Notes: generated from the sequence alone by a model not told the origin. A stretch of DNA of 64,000 nucleotides from Planctomycetota bacterium (GCA_016125255.1 WGMD01000021.1:62001-126000); one strand, 5' to 3'. Positions 19,845-32,400 are shown, counted from the first letter of the stretch. Made by a program: numbers and translations.

Positions 19845-21355
19845 GCAAACCTGTGAACGTTATGCCGATGGATGCCTACAACGCGCGGCTCGTTGAAGCC
19901 GTGCATCCGCCGACGTGGGTGAACCCCAAGCCGACGGGCGTGTACGACATGCTCGTCATCGGGGCCGGCACGGCGGGGTTGGTGACGGCGATCGCCTGCC
20001 GCGGATTCGGCAAACGTGTCGCGCTGATCGAGCGTCATCTGATGGGCGGCGACTGCCTGAACGTCGGCTGCGTGCCGAGCAAGGCGCTCATCCGGGCGGC
20101 ACGCGCCGCGGCGGAGGTGCGCGATGCGGAGAAGTTGGGCGTGAAGATCAGCGGGTACGCGGTGGACTTTCCCGCCGTGATGGAGCGGATGCGGAAATTG
20201 CGGGCGGAAATCGCGCCGCATGACGGGGCAAAGCGTTTCGCGTCGCTGGGAATCGATGTGTTTTTGGGTGATGCGAAGTTCGAGGGACCGGATTCGGTGA
20301 GCGTCGGCGGGACGACGCTGGAATTTCACAAGGCGTGCATCGCCACCGGCGGTCGCCCGGCCGCGCCGGACATGCCGGGGCTCGCCTCGGCGGGATATCT
20401 GACGAACGAGACGATCTTCACGCTGACTGAACTGCCCGCGCGGCTGGCGGTCATCGGGGCCGGGCCGATCGGGTGCGAGATGGCGCAGGCCTTCGCGCGA
20501 TTCGGGTCACAAGTGACGCTCATCACGACCGATCACGGCGTGCTCCCCCACGAGGAACCGGCGGCGAGCGCGATCGTCCGGGCATCACTACATCGCGACG
20601 GCGTGACGATTCACGAAGGCGGGCGTCATGCACGCATCGAAACGCACGGCCCGACGAAGCGGATCGTTCTCGGTTCAAACGTCATCGACGTCGATGCGAT
20701 TCTCCTGGCCGCGGGGCGGCGGCCCAATGTCGAGGGCCTGGGCCTGGAGCGCGCCGGCGTCGACTACGACCCGCGCGGCGTGAAGGTCGATGACCATCTG
20801 CGAACGACCAATCGTCGCATTTTCGCGGCGGGCGACATCTGTTTTCCGTACAAGTTCACGCACGCCGCCGATGCGTGTGCGCGGATCGTGACGCGCAACG
20901 CCATGCTGCCGTGGCTGCCGTTTGCAGCGAAAGCGTCGAAGCTGGTGATGCCCTGGTGCACGTACACGGACCCGGAAGTCGCCCGCGTCGGCCGATCGGC
21001 GCTCGAACTGACGGAGGCGGGCGTCGACATTGAGACGGTGACGATCGAGATGGGCGAGGTCGACCGGGCGATGCTCGATGAGCAGACGAAGGGCGTGCTG
21101 ATCGTGCATGTCAAACGACGCTCGGGGCGTATCCTCGGGGCGACGCTCGTGTCCGCTCACGCCGGCGAGACGATCGGCGAATTGACGGCCGCGATGACGC
21201 ATGGATTGACACTGCAATCACTTTCCAAAGTGATTCATCCGTACCCGACGCAGGCGGAGGCGATCAAGCGGGCGGGCGATGCATACTTCCGCATACTGCT
21301 TTTGCGATGGCGCGACCGGTTGACTCACCTTTTTTCCGGGAAGTCGGTAAAGTAG
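19841..21355 (+). CDS. Mercuric reductase-like FAD-dependent disulfide oxidoreductase
   Basis: 504-residue pyridine nucleotide-disulfide oxidoreductase. FAD motif LVIGAGTAGLVTAIACRGFG, redox-active pair GGDCLNVGCVPSKAL, NAD(P) motif LAVIGAGPIGCEMAQAFARF and second FAD motif RIFAAGDIC are all intact. The dimerisation domain ends with TIGELTAAMTHGLTLQSL and the HPYPTQAEA motif containing the catalytic His. It lacks the N-terminal HMA domain and the C-terminal Cys pair of true MerA, so mercury reduction is doubtful. The start ATG at 19841 overlaps the TMEM64 stop; the far upstream in-frame start lies inside that gene. A role in reduction within the arsenosugar cluster is inferred from position. 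Confidence 0.88.
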   Translation: MSKPVNVMPMDAYNARLVEAVHPPTWVNPKPTGVYDMLVIGAGTAGLVTAIACRGFGKRVALIERHLMGGDCLNVGCVPSKALIRAARAAAEVRDAEKLGVKISGYAVDFPAVMERMRKLRAEIAPHDGAKRFASLGIDVFLGDAKFEGPDSVSVGGTTLEFHKACIATGGRPAAPDMPGLASAGYLTNETIFTLTELPARLAVIGAGPIGCEMAQAFARFGSQVTLITTDHGVLPHEEPAASAIVRASLHRDGVTIHEGGRHARIETHGPTKRIVLGSNVIDVDAILLAAGRRPNVEGLGLERAGVDYDPRGVKVDDHLRTTNRRIFAAGDICFPYKFTHAADACARIVTRNAMLPWLPFAAKASKLVMPWCTYTDPEVARVGRSALELTEAGVDIETVTIEMGEVDRAMLDEQTKGVLIVHVKRRSGRILGATLVSAHAGETIGELTAAMTHGLTLQSLSKVIHPYPTQAEAIKRAGDAYFRILLLRWRDRLTHLFSGKSVK

Positions 21356-21359
21356 CGGC

Positions 21360-22604
21360 ATGAAGCGCCGCCTGATCATCTTCACGCGCTACCCCGAACC
21401 AGGCAAAGTCAAAACTCGTCTCATCCCGTCACTCGGCCCCGAGGGCGCGGCGAATCTGCAACATCAACTGACGCATCACACGCTGGGCTGGGCCGACGAG
21501 GTGCGCGATATCGAAGTCGAAATGCGCTACACCGGCGGCGATGCACAGCAGATGGCGTCGCTGTACGGCGCGCGGCGGTACGTCGATCAGGGCGACGGCG
21601 ATCTGGGGCAGCGGCTGGCGCGGGCGTTCAGCGAGGCGTTCGCGGAGGGCTGTCAGCGCGTGGCGGCGATCGGGACGGACTGCCCCGACCTGACCGACCG
21701 CGTGATTCACCGGGCGCTGGAGCTTCAGAACAACGAAGTGCTCATTCGGCCGGCGACCGACGGCGGATATTGTCTGATTGCGCTGTCGGGCCCGCATGTC
21801 GCGGTGTTTGAAGGCATCGAATGGGGCACCGGCCGCGTGTTCGCGCAGACGTTTCAGCGCGCCGCGGCGCTGGGGCTTGTCGTCAAGGACGATCTGCCGG
21901 CGTTGCACGACATTGATCGGCCGGAGGATCTGGTTCACTTTCCGTCTCTGAGTGTGATTGTGCCGACGCTCAATGAGGAAGCACACTTGGCGTCGACGCT
22001 GGAGCGTGTGCGGACGGCGCCGGGCGTCGAGGTCATCGTCAGCGACGGCGGGAGCACGGACAGGACGCTCGCCGTCGCCGAGCAACTTGAGGCGCAGATC
22101 ATCACGGGTCCGCCCGGACGGGCGCGACAGATGAATGCGGGAGCGGCGGCGGCGACGGGCGCGATCCTGATATTCTGTCACGCCGACACGCTGCTGCCGA
22201 CGGGGTACGAGCGGTATGTGCGACGGGTATGCAAGGACCCGAAGATGATCGGCGCGTTCGGGCTGCGCGTGGACAAGACGGGGCTGTCGATGCAGCTTAT
22301 CGAGAAACTCGTGAAGATGCGGCGCACGCCTTACGGCGATCAGGCGCTGTTCATGCACCGCGCGGCTTTTGAAGCGCTCGAAGGTTTTACCGACATGCCG
22401 CTGCTGGAGGACGTGGACCTGATCCGCCGGGCGCGGCGGAACGGCTGCCCCATCGAGTGGCTCGAACAGCATGTCACGACCAGCGGGCGATTCTGGCGGA
22501 AGCACGGCGTATGGCGCGCGACGATGATCAACCAGATGGTGCTGCTGGCGTACACGCTGGGTGTCAGCGTCGACAAACTGGCGCGCTTCCGCGGGGGGCG
22601 GTGA
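21360..22604 (+). CDS. Fused DUF2064 / TIGR04283-type arsenosugar glycosyltransferase
   Basis: 414-residue fusion of two glycosyltransferase-A-type domains usually encoded separately in arsS clusters. Residues about 1-195 are a DUF2064 (TIGR04282-like) domain starting LIIFTRYPEPGKVKTRL with AAIGTDCPDLT and RPATDGGYCLIAL. Residues about 198-414 are a family 2 glycosyltransferase: SVIVPTLNEEAHLASTL, VSDGGSTDRT, GRARQMNAGA, FCHADTLLP (DxD) and PYGDQALFM. It starts 4 bases after the oxidoreductase stop. It presumably adds or modifies the sugar-derived part of the arsenosugar; substrate unproven. Confidence 0.88.
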   Translation: MKRRLIIFTRYPEPGKVKTRLIPSLGPEGAANLQHQLTHHTLGWADEVRDIEVEMRYTGGDAQQMASLYGARRYVDQGDGDLGQRLARAFSEAFAEGCQRVAAIGTDCPDLTDRVIHRALELQNNEVLIRPATDGGYCLIALSGPHVAVFEGIEWGTGRVFAQTFQRAAALGLVVKDDLPALHDIDRPEDLVHFPSLSVIVPTLNEEAHLASTLERVRTAPGVEVIVSDGGSTDRTLAVAEQLEAQIITGPPGRARQMNAGAAAATGAILIFCHADTLLPTGYERYVRRVCKDPKMIGAFGLRVDKTGLSMQLIEKLVKMRRTPYGDQALFMHRAAFEALEGFTDMPLLEDVDLIRRARRNGCPIEWLEQHVTTSGRFWRKHGVWRATMINQMVLLAYTLGVSVDKLARFRGGR

Positions 22605-22607
22605 AAG

Positions 22608-22633
22608 AAAAACGGCGGGACTGAAGTCCCGCC
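22608..22633 (-). terminator. Rho-independent terminator of ftsH, possibly bidirectional
   Basis: A 9-bp stem GGCGGGACT/AGTCCCGCC with a 2-base apex. On the minus strand it is followed by a T run (GTTTTTC), matching termination of ftsH. The arsenosugar operon ends 10 bases away on the other strand. Confidence 0.85.
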
Positions 22634-22658
22634 GCCTTGGGGAAGCATGTTGAATGGG

Positions 22659-24680
22659 TCAGGCCGGCGAGGGGAAGGCATTGCCGGTGTCGGGACCTGG
22701 GTCGATGCGGCGGCCGGTCTTCGGATCGGTGGTGCGGACGGGGGGCTTGGTGTCTTCGGCGTCGAGCATGTCCGAGACGCTGGGCTTGCGAAGCTGTTCG
22801 CCACGCATGAGTTTGTCCACGTCGTCGGCATCGAGCGTTTCATATTTGAGGAGCGCTTCGGCGATGGCGATGACCTTGTCCCAGTTTTCCTCGATGACTT
22901 TCTCAGCGTCGCCGAACGCTTCGTCGATGAGGCGTTTGACTTCTTCGTCGACGATCAGCGCGGTCGATTCGGAGTAGCTCTTTTCGGGCATGATGGATTC
23001 GGGATTGTCGTGACGCGAGTAGTCGACGAACCCGAGACGGTCGCTCATGCCCCATTCAAGGACCATGTGCCGGGCATAGGCAGTCGCCATGCGGATATCC
23101 ATCGAGGCGCCGCTGGTGATGTCGCCGGTCTTGCGCTGCTCGGCGATGCGCCCGCCGCAGAGGACGCGCATCGTGTCGGCGATGTAGCGGAGGCCGTATC
23201 CGTAGCGGTCCTTTTCGGGGAGACTGAAGGTGGCGCCCATGGCCTGACCGCGCGGGATGATGGTCACCTTGTGCAGCGGGTCGGCATTGGGCAGGAGCTT
23301 CTGAATGATGGCGTGACCGGCTTCGTGGTAGGCAGTGCCGACACGCTCGGTTTCCTCGATCTTGCGGCTCTTGTTGGCCCGGCCGAAGCGGACCTTGTCG
23401 CGGGCTTCCTCAAGGTCGGCCTGCTCGACGAAGTCCTTGTTGGCGAGGGTCGCGATGATGGCGGCTTCGTTGATGATGGCGGCGAGGTCGGCGCCGCTGA
23501 ACATCGGGGTGCCGCGCGCCATGCGCTCCAGGTCCACCTGCGGGCTCATCTTGACCTTCTTGGCGTGCACCTTGAGGATCGCGAGTCGACCGGCGACATC
23601 GGGAAGGTTGACGGTAATCTGTCGGTCGAAGCGGCCGGGACGCGTCAGGGCGGGATCGAGCACGTCGGCCCGGTTGGTGGCGGCGATGACGATGACCTGA
23701 TCGTTGGTCTCGAAGCCGTCCATTTCGACGAGGATGGCGTTGAGCGTCTGCTCACGTTCATCATGACCGCCGCTGGAGAAACCCGACCCGCGGCGACGAC
23801 CGACGGCGTCGATCTCATCGAGGAAGATGATGCACGGCGAGTTATCCTTGGCCTGTTTGAACAGGTCGCGAACACGGCTGGCGCCCACGCCGACGAACAT
23901 TTCGACGAAGTCGGAGCCGCTGATGGAGAAGAACGGCACTTCCGCTTCACCGGCGACGGCCTTGGCGAGCAGGGTCTTGCCGCAGCCGGGGGAGCCGATG
24001 AGCAGCACGCCGCGCGGGATGCGTCCGCCGAGGCGCTGAAAGCGCTTGGGGTTCTTGAGGAACTCGACGATTTCGCCCACTTCGTCCTTGGCTTCCTCGA
24101 CGCCGGCGACGTCGGAGAGCGTCACATTGGTCATCTCCTTGGAGATGATCTTGTGGCGCGAGCGGCCGAAGTTGCCGAGCATCCCGCCGCCGCCGCCCGC
24201 TCCGCGCAGACCGCGGAAGAGGAAGAACCAGATGAGGGCGAAGAACAGGAGCCACGGCAGGATGTTGATCATCACATGGAAGAACAGCCCGCTGTTGGGG
24301 TCTTCGGAGACGATCGCCGGATTGAGCTTCATCAGCTCCTTGAAGAGGTAGTCCTTGCCTTCGGAGCTGACCTCGACGTAGATATGGCTGTTGCGGACGG
24401 CACCCTGATGGTCGTCTTTCAACGTCGCTTCGATGCGGTCGGCCTTGAAAATGACTTCCTTGACCTGATCGCTGTTGACGAGGTTGATGAGTTCCCCGGG
24501 CTTCTTCTCGTCGGCGTTGGACTGGGCCCGGGAGAGGAAGACGAAGAGGATGACCACGACGGCGATGAGCATCAGCCAGCCGAACATCCCGCGATTCATT
24601 TTCGGGGGCGTGGGCCCGCCGCGGCGCGGAGAATCACCCTCATCATCCCGGCCACTTCGATCATCGCGATAGTCGTCCAC
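22659..24680 (-). CDS. ftsH: ATP-dependent zinc metalloprotease FtsH
   Basis: Membrane-bound AAA+ protease degrading misassembled and regulatory membrane proteins. After a charged N-terminal tail (about 30 residues, longer than usual) come a first transmembrane helix ([16 protein letters not shown]), a periplasmic loop and a second helix ([17 protein letters not shown]). Walker A is [10 protein letters not shown], Walker [13 protein letters not shown], the second region of homology [19 protein letters not shown], and the zinc site AYHEAGHAI with the third ligand region SMDIRMAT. Length 673 residues. Walker A has S and C where GPPGTGKT is commonest; still functional by pattern. Last gene of a long minus-strand run, followed by a strong terminator. 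Confidence 0.97.
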   Translation of the reverse strand: MDDYRDDRSGRDDEGDSPRRGGPTPPKMNRGMFGWLMLIAVVVILFVFLSRAQSNADEKKPGELINLVNSDQVKEVIFKADRIEATLKDDHQGAVRNSHIYVEVSSEGKDYLFKELMKLNPAIVSEDPNSGLFFHVMINILPWLLFFALIWFFLFRGLRGAGGGGGMLGNFGRSRHKIISKEMTNVTLSDVAGVEEAKDEVGEIVEFLKNPKRFQRLGGRIPRGVLLIGSPGCGKTLLAKAVAGEAEVPFFSISGSDFVEMFVGVGASRVRDLFKQAKDNSPCIIFLDEIDAVGRRRGSGFSSGGHDEREQTLNAILVEMDGFETNDQVIVIAATNRADVLDPALTRPGRFDRQITVNLPDVAGRLAILKVHAKKVKMSPQVDLERMARGTPMFSGADLAAIINEAAIIATLANKDFVEQADLEEARDKVRFGRANKSRKIEETERVGTAYHEAGHAIIQKLLPNADPLHKVTIIPRGQAMGATFSLPEKDRYGYGLRYIADTMRVLCGGRIAEQRKTGDITSGASMDIRMATAYARHMVLEWGMSDRLGFVDYSRHDNPESIMPEKSYSESTALIVDEEVKRLIDEAFGDAEKVIEENWDKVIAIAEALLKYETLDADDVDKLMRGEQLRKPSVSDMLDAEDTKPPVRTTDPKTGRRIDPGPDTGNAFPSPA

Positions 24681-24774
24681 GTCGTCCTCGGCAAATGGGC
24701 GCCGGAGTCCGCTCCGACGCGGGGTGGGTCACGCAGGATGTACGCCTGTGCGGACCTGTGAGTTCTATATCGGC

Positions 24775-25290
24775 TTACCAGTCGTTTCGCATAACCGAAA
24801 CAATTTCGCGCGCCAGTTCCGAAACCGCCCCGTACCGGGCGACCTCTTCGGGCTCGCCCACGGGTGCACGGGGCACGTATTCGGCGGCGCCGACGACGCT
24901 GGAGCGCTTGCGGATGATCTTGCCGGTGCGCAGATCCTTCCACTCGATGCTGGCGGTGATGACCACCTGCGCTTCCTGCGTCACGCCCGAGTCGAAATCA
25001 CGGCTCAGGAGCCGCTTGTCAACGCGGACGATTGTACCTGTGAGCATGGTATCCGCGTCGCTGCCACGGGTCACCTTATAGGGCGTTCGCGATTCGATTT
25101 CCTTGATCAGGGCTTCGCTGAGCTGAAATTCCGTTTCGCGGAAGAAGCTTCGATTGGCGAAGATGGGGACGGCGACGGTATGGATGTTCGGATCAAAGGT
25201 CTCGCCGGTCTTGTACGCGCCGTCGGAGGCACAGCCGCTCAGCAGAGCCATCGCCGCAAGAAGCAATAATGAAGCGTGCTTGAGCATCAT
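24775..25290 (-). CDS. lptE: LptE-like outer-membrane assembly lipoprotein
   Basis: 171-residue lipoprotein: signal LLLLAAMALLSGC with lipobox Cys 20. The body (TVAVPIFANRSFFRETEFQLSEAL, then LTGTIVRVDKRLLSRD and QAQVVITASIEWKDLRTG-like sequence) matches the general pattern of LptE/DUF-type proteins that partner LptD in LPS insertion. Identification rests on this pattern and on the neighbour, a BamD-like protein, with which it overlaps by 4 bases. It is 94 bases upstream of ftsH on the same strand. Confidence 0.65.
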   Translation of the reverse strand: MMLKHASLLLLAAMALLSGCASDGAYKTGETFDPNIHTVAVPIFANRSFFRETEFQLSEALIKEIESRTPYKVTRGSDADTMLTGTIVRVDKRLLSRDFDSGVTQEAQVVITASIEWKDLRTGKIIRKRSSVVGAAEYVPRAPVGEPEEVARYGAVSELAREIVSVMRNDW

Positions 25291-26408
25291 GGCGCGGCGG
25301 CCTCTTTCTTGACAGGTTCGGACCTGGAGGGCTCGATCGGCTCGGACTGATCGGGCGAGAGACTCACGCCCTTGACCTGCGTCGCCTTGACCGGCGGCTC
25401 GACGGCCGGCTCCTGTGCGAAGCGCTCGGGCTCAAGGGCCCGAAGCGACGCCAGCGCCTGTTTGGCCGCGGCGGAGCCGGGGTGGTCGGTGATCACGCGC
25501 TGGTACATGACGCCGGCGCTGACGCGCTTGCCGGTGTGCTCGTACCACCGGGCGACGAGCAGGTCGCGCGTGGCGAGCGTTTCGTCGACGCGCGTCAGCA
25601 TGGCGTCGGCGCCGATCTGCTCGGCGGCGGCGGGATACGACTGCTTGTAGTCCTGCAGACGGCGCTGGGCTTCGATCAGGCCGGTGGCGTCGAAGGTCGG
25701 GCCTTTGAAGGTCGCGAGATTGGAGAGAATCTGGCGCTGCATGGCGTGCTCACGCCACTGACTTTCGGGGAAGTTCTGAAGAAACAATTCGTAGGCGTCG
25801 GCGGCGGGGCCCATCTGACTCGCGCCATAGTAATAGTCGGCCAGCGCGATGCCGGCGCGCTCGGCGATCTTGGAGCCGGGGGCGCGCTCCTGAATGCGGA
25901 TGTAAAGTTCCTCGGCTTCGCCGTACGCCGGGAGGATCCGCATGCCCCATAGCCGGCGCTTCACGCCCGACGCGAAGGTGTCGGCCACCTTCAACTCGCG
26001 ATCGAGCGCGATGTCGAATTGCGACGACTCGGGGTACTGGCGGCAGATGTACTCGTAGTCGAAGAGGGCTTTGAAGAAGTGATTGACGCTGACCCGCGCA
26101 TCGCCGCGGAGCAGATAGGCCTCGGGCAGCAGCGGGTGATTGGGGTGATTATCGATCCAGTCCTTGGCGGCTTCGACCGCGTCCTTGCCCTTGCCGTCGG
26201 CGATGAGCCGGCGGATCGCCATCAGTTCGCCTTCAGGGCTCTTGGGGTCGGGCTCGGCGACCTTCTCAAAGCCCTTCTCGCCCAGCTCGAAGGTTTGCTT
26301 TTCCTGCGCGCCCGCCCGCAGCGGCATCACGGCCAGACACACCGCGAAGGCGACGCCCGCGATGAATCGGCCGCGTGTTGACATCCGTGTTAACAGCGAA
26401 TGCTTCAT
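25287..26408 (-). CDS. TPR/BamD-like outer-membrane assembly protein
   Basis: 373-residue exported protein with signal peptide (FIAGVAFAVCLAVMPLRAGAQ) and tandem TPR-type helices: AYLLRGDARVSVNHFFKALFDYEY, then YGEAEELYIRIQERAPGS, GPAADAYELFLQNFPESQW and VSAGVMYQRVITDHPGS, each quoted in part. This repeat pattern with. Confidence 0.
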   Translation of the reverse strand: MKHSLLTRMSTRGRFIAGVAFAVCLAVMPLRAGAQEKQTFELGEKGFEKVAEPDPKSPEGELMAIRRLIADGKGKDAVEAAKDWIDNHPNHPLLPEAYLLRGDARVSVNHFFKALFDYEYICRQYPESSQFDIALDRELKVADTFASGVKRRLWGMRILPAYGEAEELYIRIQERAPGSKIAERAGIALADYYYGASQMGPAADAYELFLQNFPESQWREHAMQRQILSNLATFKGPTFDATGLIEAQRRLQDYKQSYPAAAEQIGADAMLTRVDETLATRDLLVARWYEHTGKRVSAGVMYQRVITDHPGSAAAKQALASLRALEPERFAQEPAVEPPVKATQVKGVSLSPDQSEPIEPSRSEPVKKEAAAP

Positions 26409-29400
26409 GAGTGTTGAGCATGATAATCGTGGCGAGGCGATGCGGCAAACGATGACGATGCATTCGCGGGGACAAATAGAGCGGATCAACGGCCGTCGGG
26501 AGCAGCGGCACATCCGACCTTTCGAGCGGCGGTCGCCAGCGCACGGTCTAGCGTCCAAATCGCGCATCCATCCAGCACACACGACGCCAGCAGATGCACG
26601 TCCACGAGGCCCAACCCGGCGCCAGCCAGTTGATGTTCATCGATGAAATGCAGCACTTCGTCATCGTCCGCCTTGCCCAGCGTGGGCAGCGCCGCAAGGA
26701 GCGTCAGAAAGGCGGTTCGATCCCGAATGCCGCCGCACGCCAGTTCGCCGATGACGAACGGATGCGTCGCCGCCCACTCAGCGTGCAGAAGCGCCGCCAA
26801 TCGGGTGTTGCCGCGTCGCAGATGATCCACCCAGATCGACGTATCGACGAGAATCAAGCCCCGGTCCTCCGGCGACGAATCGGCTTGAGCTTTCTATTGC
26901 TGCCCCCCATCTTCGCCAGTCGTGCCGCGCTCTCCCGCGCGATCAGTGCATCCAGCCCCATCTTCACCAGCGTCGTCTTCTCGCTTACCCCCGTCAGTTC
27001 AGAAGCCCGCGATAATGCCGCGTCGTCGATGTTCAGTGTCGTTCGCATGCAGCATTGTATGCATCGTTCGTATGCACCGGTCAAGCGGCTCAGGGTGCGA
27101 CAAACGCTTCGCGCAGCAGCTTGGCCATTTCGTCGGGGTTGTCCGGGAGCGATGTGAAGCGGCTTTCGCCGGCGAAGAAGCCGGGCAGGCGATGCACCTT
27201 GAGCCGCGCGACGATGTCCTCGTCGCGCGCGATCATCTTCCGCACGCGGCCGTCCGTGCGGTTCGCCTCGAAGAATGAAATGCCCGCCAGTTCATGCGCC
27301 TTGTCGAGGGCGTCCTGACGCGAAATCTTCAGTTGGTTCTCGAACAGCCAGTCGTGATACGCCGCATACTTGCCCGGATCGGTGAGCCACAGCGCCTGCG
27401 CCAGCTCCACGATAAAACACGAATCGACGAACCGCGGCTCCGTCTCCTCCACGCTCGGGTTGCAATCGGCATTGAGCGGGAACGTGAGCACGAGGATGGC
27501 ATAATCCGGCCCGAGCTTCGGCAGCGTGTCGCGCATCAGTTCGTAAGCGTGCAGACAATGCGGGCAGTTGTAGTCGATGGCTTCGACGATGATATGCTTG
27601 GCCGTCTCGGAGCCGATCATCGGATGGCCGGCGGTGTCGAGCACGATCGCGCCGCCGTCGAGTTTGACGGCGTCTCCGGGCGCGGCGTCTTCGACGTAGC
27701 CCTTGTCGCCTTCGGTCTTGCCGATGACAAGCTGCTTGTGCACGTAGGTCGGCGTGTGAAGAAGCTGCCCGCCGATGAGGATCGCCGTGGCGAGTAGGCC
27801 CAGTCCGACCGCCCCGCCGACGCGCCGCGGGCGGCCCACACGATGCACGAAGATCAGGAACGCCAGCGTCAGGCCGATGGCGTGTTCAGCCATGCAGTAC
27901 TGACAGATTTTGCCGATGGCGAGAAGTTGGATGCCCACGAACCACAGCGCCGCCGTCGCCGCCGCGACCGCCCCCGCCGCCAGCCACCATCCGATCCGCC
28001 CCCGCCGTGCGTCCGACTTCGCCTTGTCGACGAGGCCCAGTCCGATGAGCATGCCCAGATAGACGACGACGCCCGCCATAGAGACCGGAATGCCAAACCA
28101 GTTGGACCAGCGCGGATGCGAAATGACCGTCTCGCAATCGAGCCACGAAAACGCAGAGCAAAACGGCACTTTCGCGGTCTGCTGCTTGATGGACCACGCC
28201 ACGTCGATCGTCAACAAAAAGACGCCGATCGCCAAGGCGACGAGCGTCAGAATGCGCATCGTCCAGAGCACGGAACGCGACGGAAGTTGTGGGGAGGGTT
28301 CATTCATGAATGACCAAGCACCAATGACCAAGGAAGGAACGGCCTGCGGCCTTTTGACATTGAAGCATTTGAACATTCCCTTGGTCATTGGGATTTGGTC
28401 ATTGGTCATTCCCGCCACCGGCGGGCCTTGGTCATTTGCGAATCTGACCATTGCCGCGCACGACCCATTTGTACGTCGTCATGTCGGCCGCGCCCATCGG
28501 GCCTCGGGCGTGCAGCTTGTCGGTCGAGATGCCGATCTCCGCGCCGAGGCCGTACTCGCCGCCGTCGGAAAAGCGCGTCGATGTGTTGACCATGACGTTC
28601 GCCGAGTCGACCGCCCGGACGAACGCGTCGGCCGCGCGGACGTCGGCCGTCAGAATGGCGTCGGTATGCCGCGAGCCATAGCGATTGATGTGCGCGATCG
28701 CCTCGTCCAGATCGTCGACGACCTTGATCGCCACGATCTTGTCGAGAAACTCCGTCGCCCAGTCCGATTCGTCGGCGGGCTTGGCCTGCTTGACGATCGC
28801 CCTTGTCCGTTCGCAGCCGCGCATCTCCACGCCCGCCGCCGCCAGTGCTTCGCCCACCTTGGCGAGCAGGTCCGTGGCGTCCGCATGGAACAGCATCGAC
28901 TCCGCCGCGTTGCAAACGCCCGGCCGCTGCACCTTGGCGTTCACGCAGATGTCGATCACCGTCTTCTCGCCCAGCGCCCCGGCGTGCTGATCGACGTAGA
29001 CATGACAATTGCCGGTGTAGTGTTTGATGACGGGAATGTGCGACTGCTCGACGACGGCGCGGATCAGCGACTCGCCCCCGCGCGGGATCACCACGTCGAT
29101 GCGATCGTCCATTTTCAGAAGCGTCCCCACCGCCGCGCGGTCCGGCGTCGATACGAACTGCACCGCATCGGCGTCGATCCCCGCCGCCGTCAGCGCCTCG
29201 CGAATCACCGCCGTGATGGCGGCGTTCGATTCGCTCGCTTCCTTGCCCCCGCGGAGGATCAGCGCGTTGCCGCTTTTGATGCACAGGGCCGCCGCGTCGC
29301 TGGTGACGTTCGGTCGGCTTTCGTAGATGAAGAACACCACGCCCAGCGGCACGCGCACCTTCTGAATGCTCAGCCCGTTGGGCCGCACGTACCCTTCGAT

Positions 29401-32400
29401 GACCTGCCCCACCGGGTCGACCTGCTGGGCGATCTGGCGCACGCTCGCCGCCATCTTCCCGATGCGCGCCGCGTCGAGCTTGAGTCGGTCGATCATCGCC
29501 GCCCCGAGCCCCGCATTCTCCGCCCGCATCAGGTCGCGCGCGTTTGCTTCGACAATCTCCGGTGTCCGCTGCTCCAATAGCACCGCCATGCGCGACAGCG
29601 CCGCGTTCCGCTGCTCGCCGCTGAGCAGCGACAGCTTCCGGCTCACCGCCAGCGCGCGGTCCGCAAGGCCGTTGCAGTATTGTTCGAGGTCCGGTTCCGT
29701 TTGGGTATGTGCGTGCGTGGTCATGGCGGGGTTATTCTACCCGCCTCACGACGCCCGATCGTGAAACGCACGCTCGTCACCGTCGTCTGAATCGCCAGCG
29801 GCGCGGGAATATCGAAGCGCACCGCCCCCGTCGTCTCCGTGCCGACCCCCTTGGCCAGATCGTCGCTGCTTAAACGCACCGTCGCGATCACCGGGATCAA
29901 CCCGTCGCGCACCTTCTGCACCATATCCGACGGCCCCGTCACGACGACATCCTTGAGCACGCGATTGTCGTCCGACAGCTTCACCGTGTACTTGTCCGTG
30001 TCCTCCGGCGGCAAAGTCACCCATACCGGCACGCTCGGCAGCTTCACCGTGTCTTCCTTCTTGTCGATCGTCAACGTCATCTCCACCCGGTCCGGCGAAA
30101 GCTTCACCTGCGGATCATCCCCCAGCTTCGCCGGCAGCTTCACGCGCCCCGTGATCGTCTGCTGCACGCCCGGCGCCAATGTCCGCAGCGGCGTCGCCGG
30201 CTCCGCTTCGAGCGTCAACTTGTCCAGGTCCACGCCCAGCGACGCGAGCTTGCCCTGCGGGGCCGTCAGCGAAACCGCCTCCGGCGAAATCTTGAGCGAC
30301 CCCGTCACAAGCTGCACCTCCGCCGGCGTGAACGTCACCGGCACCGACTTGGTCACCAGCTTGTCCACCACCACCGTCAACGCCGGCGGATCCACCCGCG
30401 CCAGACTCACGCGGATGTCCTGCATCGACTCGGCCCGAGGAATCATCTGCTCCAGCGAAATGTTCTTCTCGCCCGGCTCCGTCGCATCCAACGGAATCGT
30501 CAAGCCCGACGGCAGCACGCGCCGCAGCTTCATGATCTCCCCGCGCGCCCCCTTGCACTCGAGTTTCACCGACGGACGCGACTGACTGACCACCACGAGC
30601 TGCGGCGAAGTCAGCGAGATCGTCACCGGAATCGCCTCCTCCGGCGCATACGACTCGACCGTCCGCCCCTCCGCGTAAAGCCAGACGAGCACGGTGATCG
30701 CCGTGACAAGCGTGTAATCCTGTAATCGTCGCGTCAGTGTCATTGCTTAAACTTCACGCCGCGGTTTTGTCGGCGGCGGCGGGAGGTTCCTTGTCTTGAT
30801 CCGCCTTGTCGCTCTTGGCGGGCGGCGGCGCGGCGGCGGATTCGCCTTCGGGCTTGGGCGTCTGCTGACCGAGTCCGCGACGCAGCATCGCGCGCAGTCC
30901 GTCCGCGGAGAGCCGGCGAAGCAGTTGCCCGCGTTCGGCCAGACTGATCGCGCCGCTTTCTTCGCTGACGACGACGATCAAGCTGTCGGTTTCCTGGCTG
31001 AGCCCCAGCGCCGCCCGGTGGCGCGAGCCGAGTTCCTGGCTGATCTCCCCGCCTTCGGCGAGCGGGAACTGCACGCCGGCGGCGAGAATCTGATCGCCGC
31101 GGATGACCACGCCCATGTCGTGCAGCGCGCTGCCGGGCCAGAAGATCGTCTTGAGCAGTTCCGCGCTGACCTTCGCCTCCATGCGCGTGCCCGCTTCGAC
31201 GATACCTTCGAGCCCCACATCGCGCTCGATGGCGAGGATCGCGCCGATCTTGTTCTTCGACAGATACTCCGCCGCCTTGACGACTTCCTCGATCACGCCT
31301 TCGCGATCGACGCCGGTCCCTCGGAAGAGCCGTGCTTCGCCAAGACGCACCAGTCCCCGGCGCAGCTCCGGCTGAAACACGATGACCAGCGCGATGGTGG
31401 CGAAGCCCAGGAAGTTCTCCAGGAGATACCGCAGCGGCAGGAACGTCGAGTTCTCCCCGCCGAGCACCGCGACGAGCACCATCGCCAGCGCCAACACCAG
31501 CCCGACCCCCTTGAGCACGCGCGCTCCGCGCGTCCCGCGCAGGAAGCGGAAAATGATGTACACCACGACCCAGATCATGGCGAGCTGGATCAGCACTTCG
31601 AAGGGGTTGTAACCTCGAAGTCGGGTGGCAACCTGTACAAGCCGCTCGAGCAAAACGGGTGTTCCTTACCGGGTGTCGGTGGGGCACTGCGCACGTGAGG
31701 GCGGACTCATGCCCCGTTGAATTATACACTTATCGGTTGCGTTGCAAAATTTTGTGCAACCTATAAAATCGATCAGATTGTCCGTGAAGATCGTCACGGA
31801 CGCAGAGAATTCCAGCCAGGGAAGGCGAACCATGCCCAGTTCCGCGACCTCGTCCATGTCCAACGCTTCCAAACCGCGCGGCCGCGATGCCGACGCGATG
31901 GCCCAACAGCAACGCGAGATCTCCGTCAGCGAGTTCTTCGCCAAGAACCGACATCTGCTCGGGTTCGACAATCCGCGCAAAGCCCTGATGACCACCATCA
32001 AGGAAGCGGTCGACAACGCGCTGGACGCCTGCGAGGAGGCGGGCATCCTGCCGGACATCTTCGTCGGCATTGAGCAACTTGGTGAGACGCGCTTCCGTGT
32101 GACCGTCCGTGACAACGGGCCGGGCATCGTCCGCAAGCAGGTCGAGAACGTGTTTGGCCGGCTGCTCTACGGATCGAAGTTCCATCGCCTGAAAATGTCG
32201 CGCGGCCAGCAGGGCATCGGCATCGCCGCGGCGGGCATGTACGCACTGATGACCACGGGCAAGCCGATGGTCATCCACACCAAGCCGCACAAGAACAAAC
32301 CCAGCCACAAGCTCACGCTCGCCATCGACACGAAGAAGAACAAGGCGGACGTCGGCGATGAGGAGGAGCGGCACGACTTTCCGACGCCGACCGGGACCGA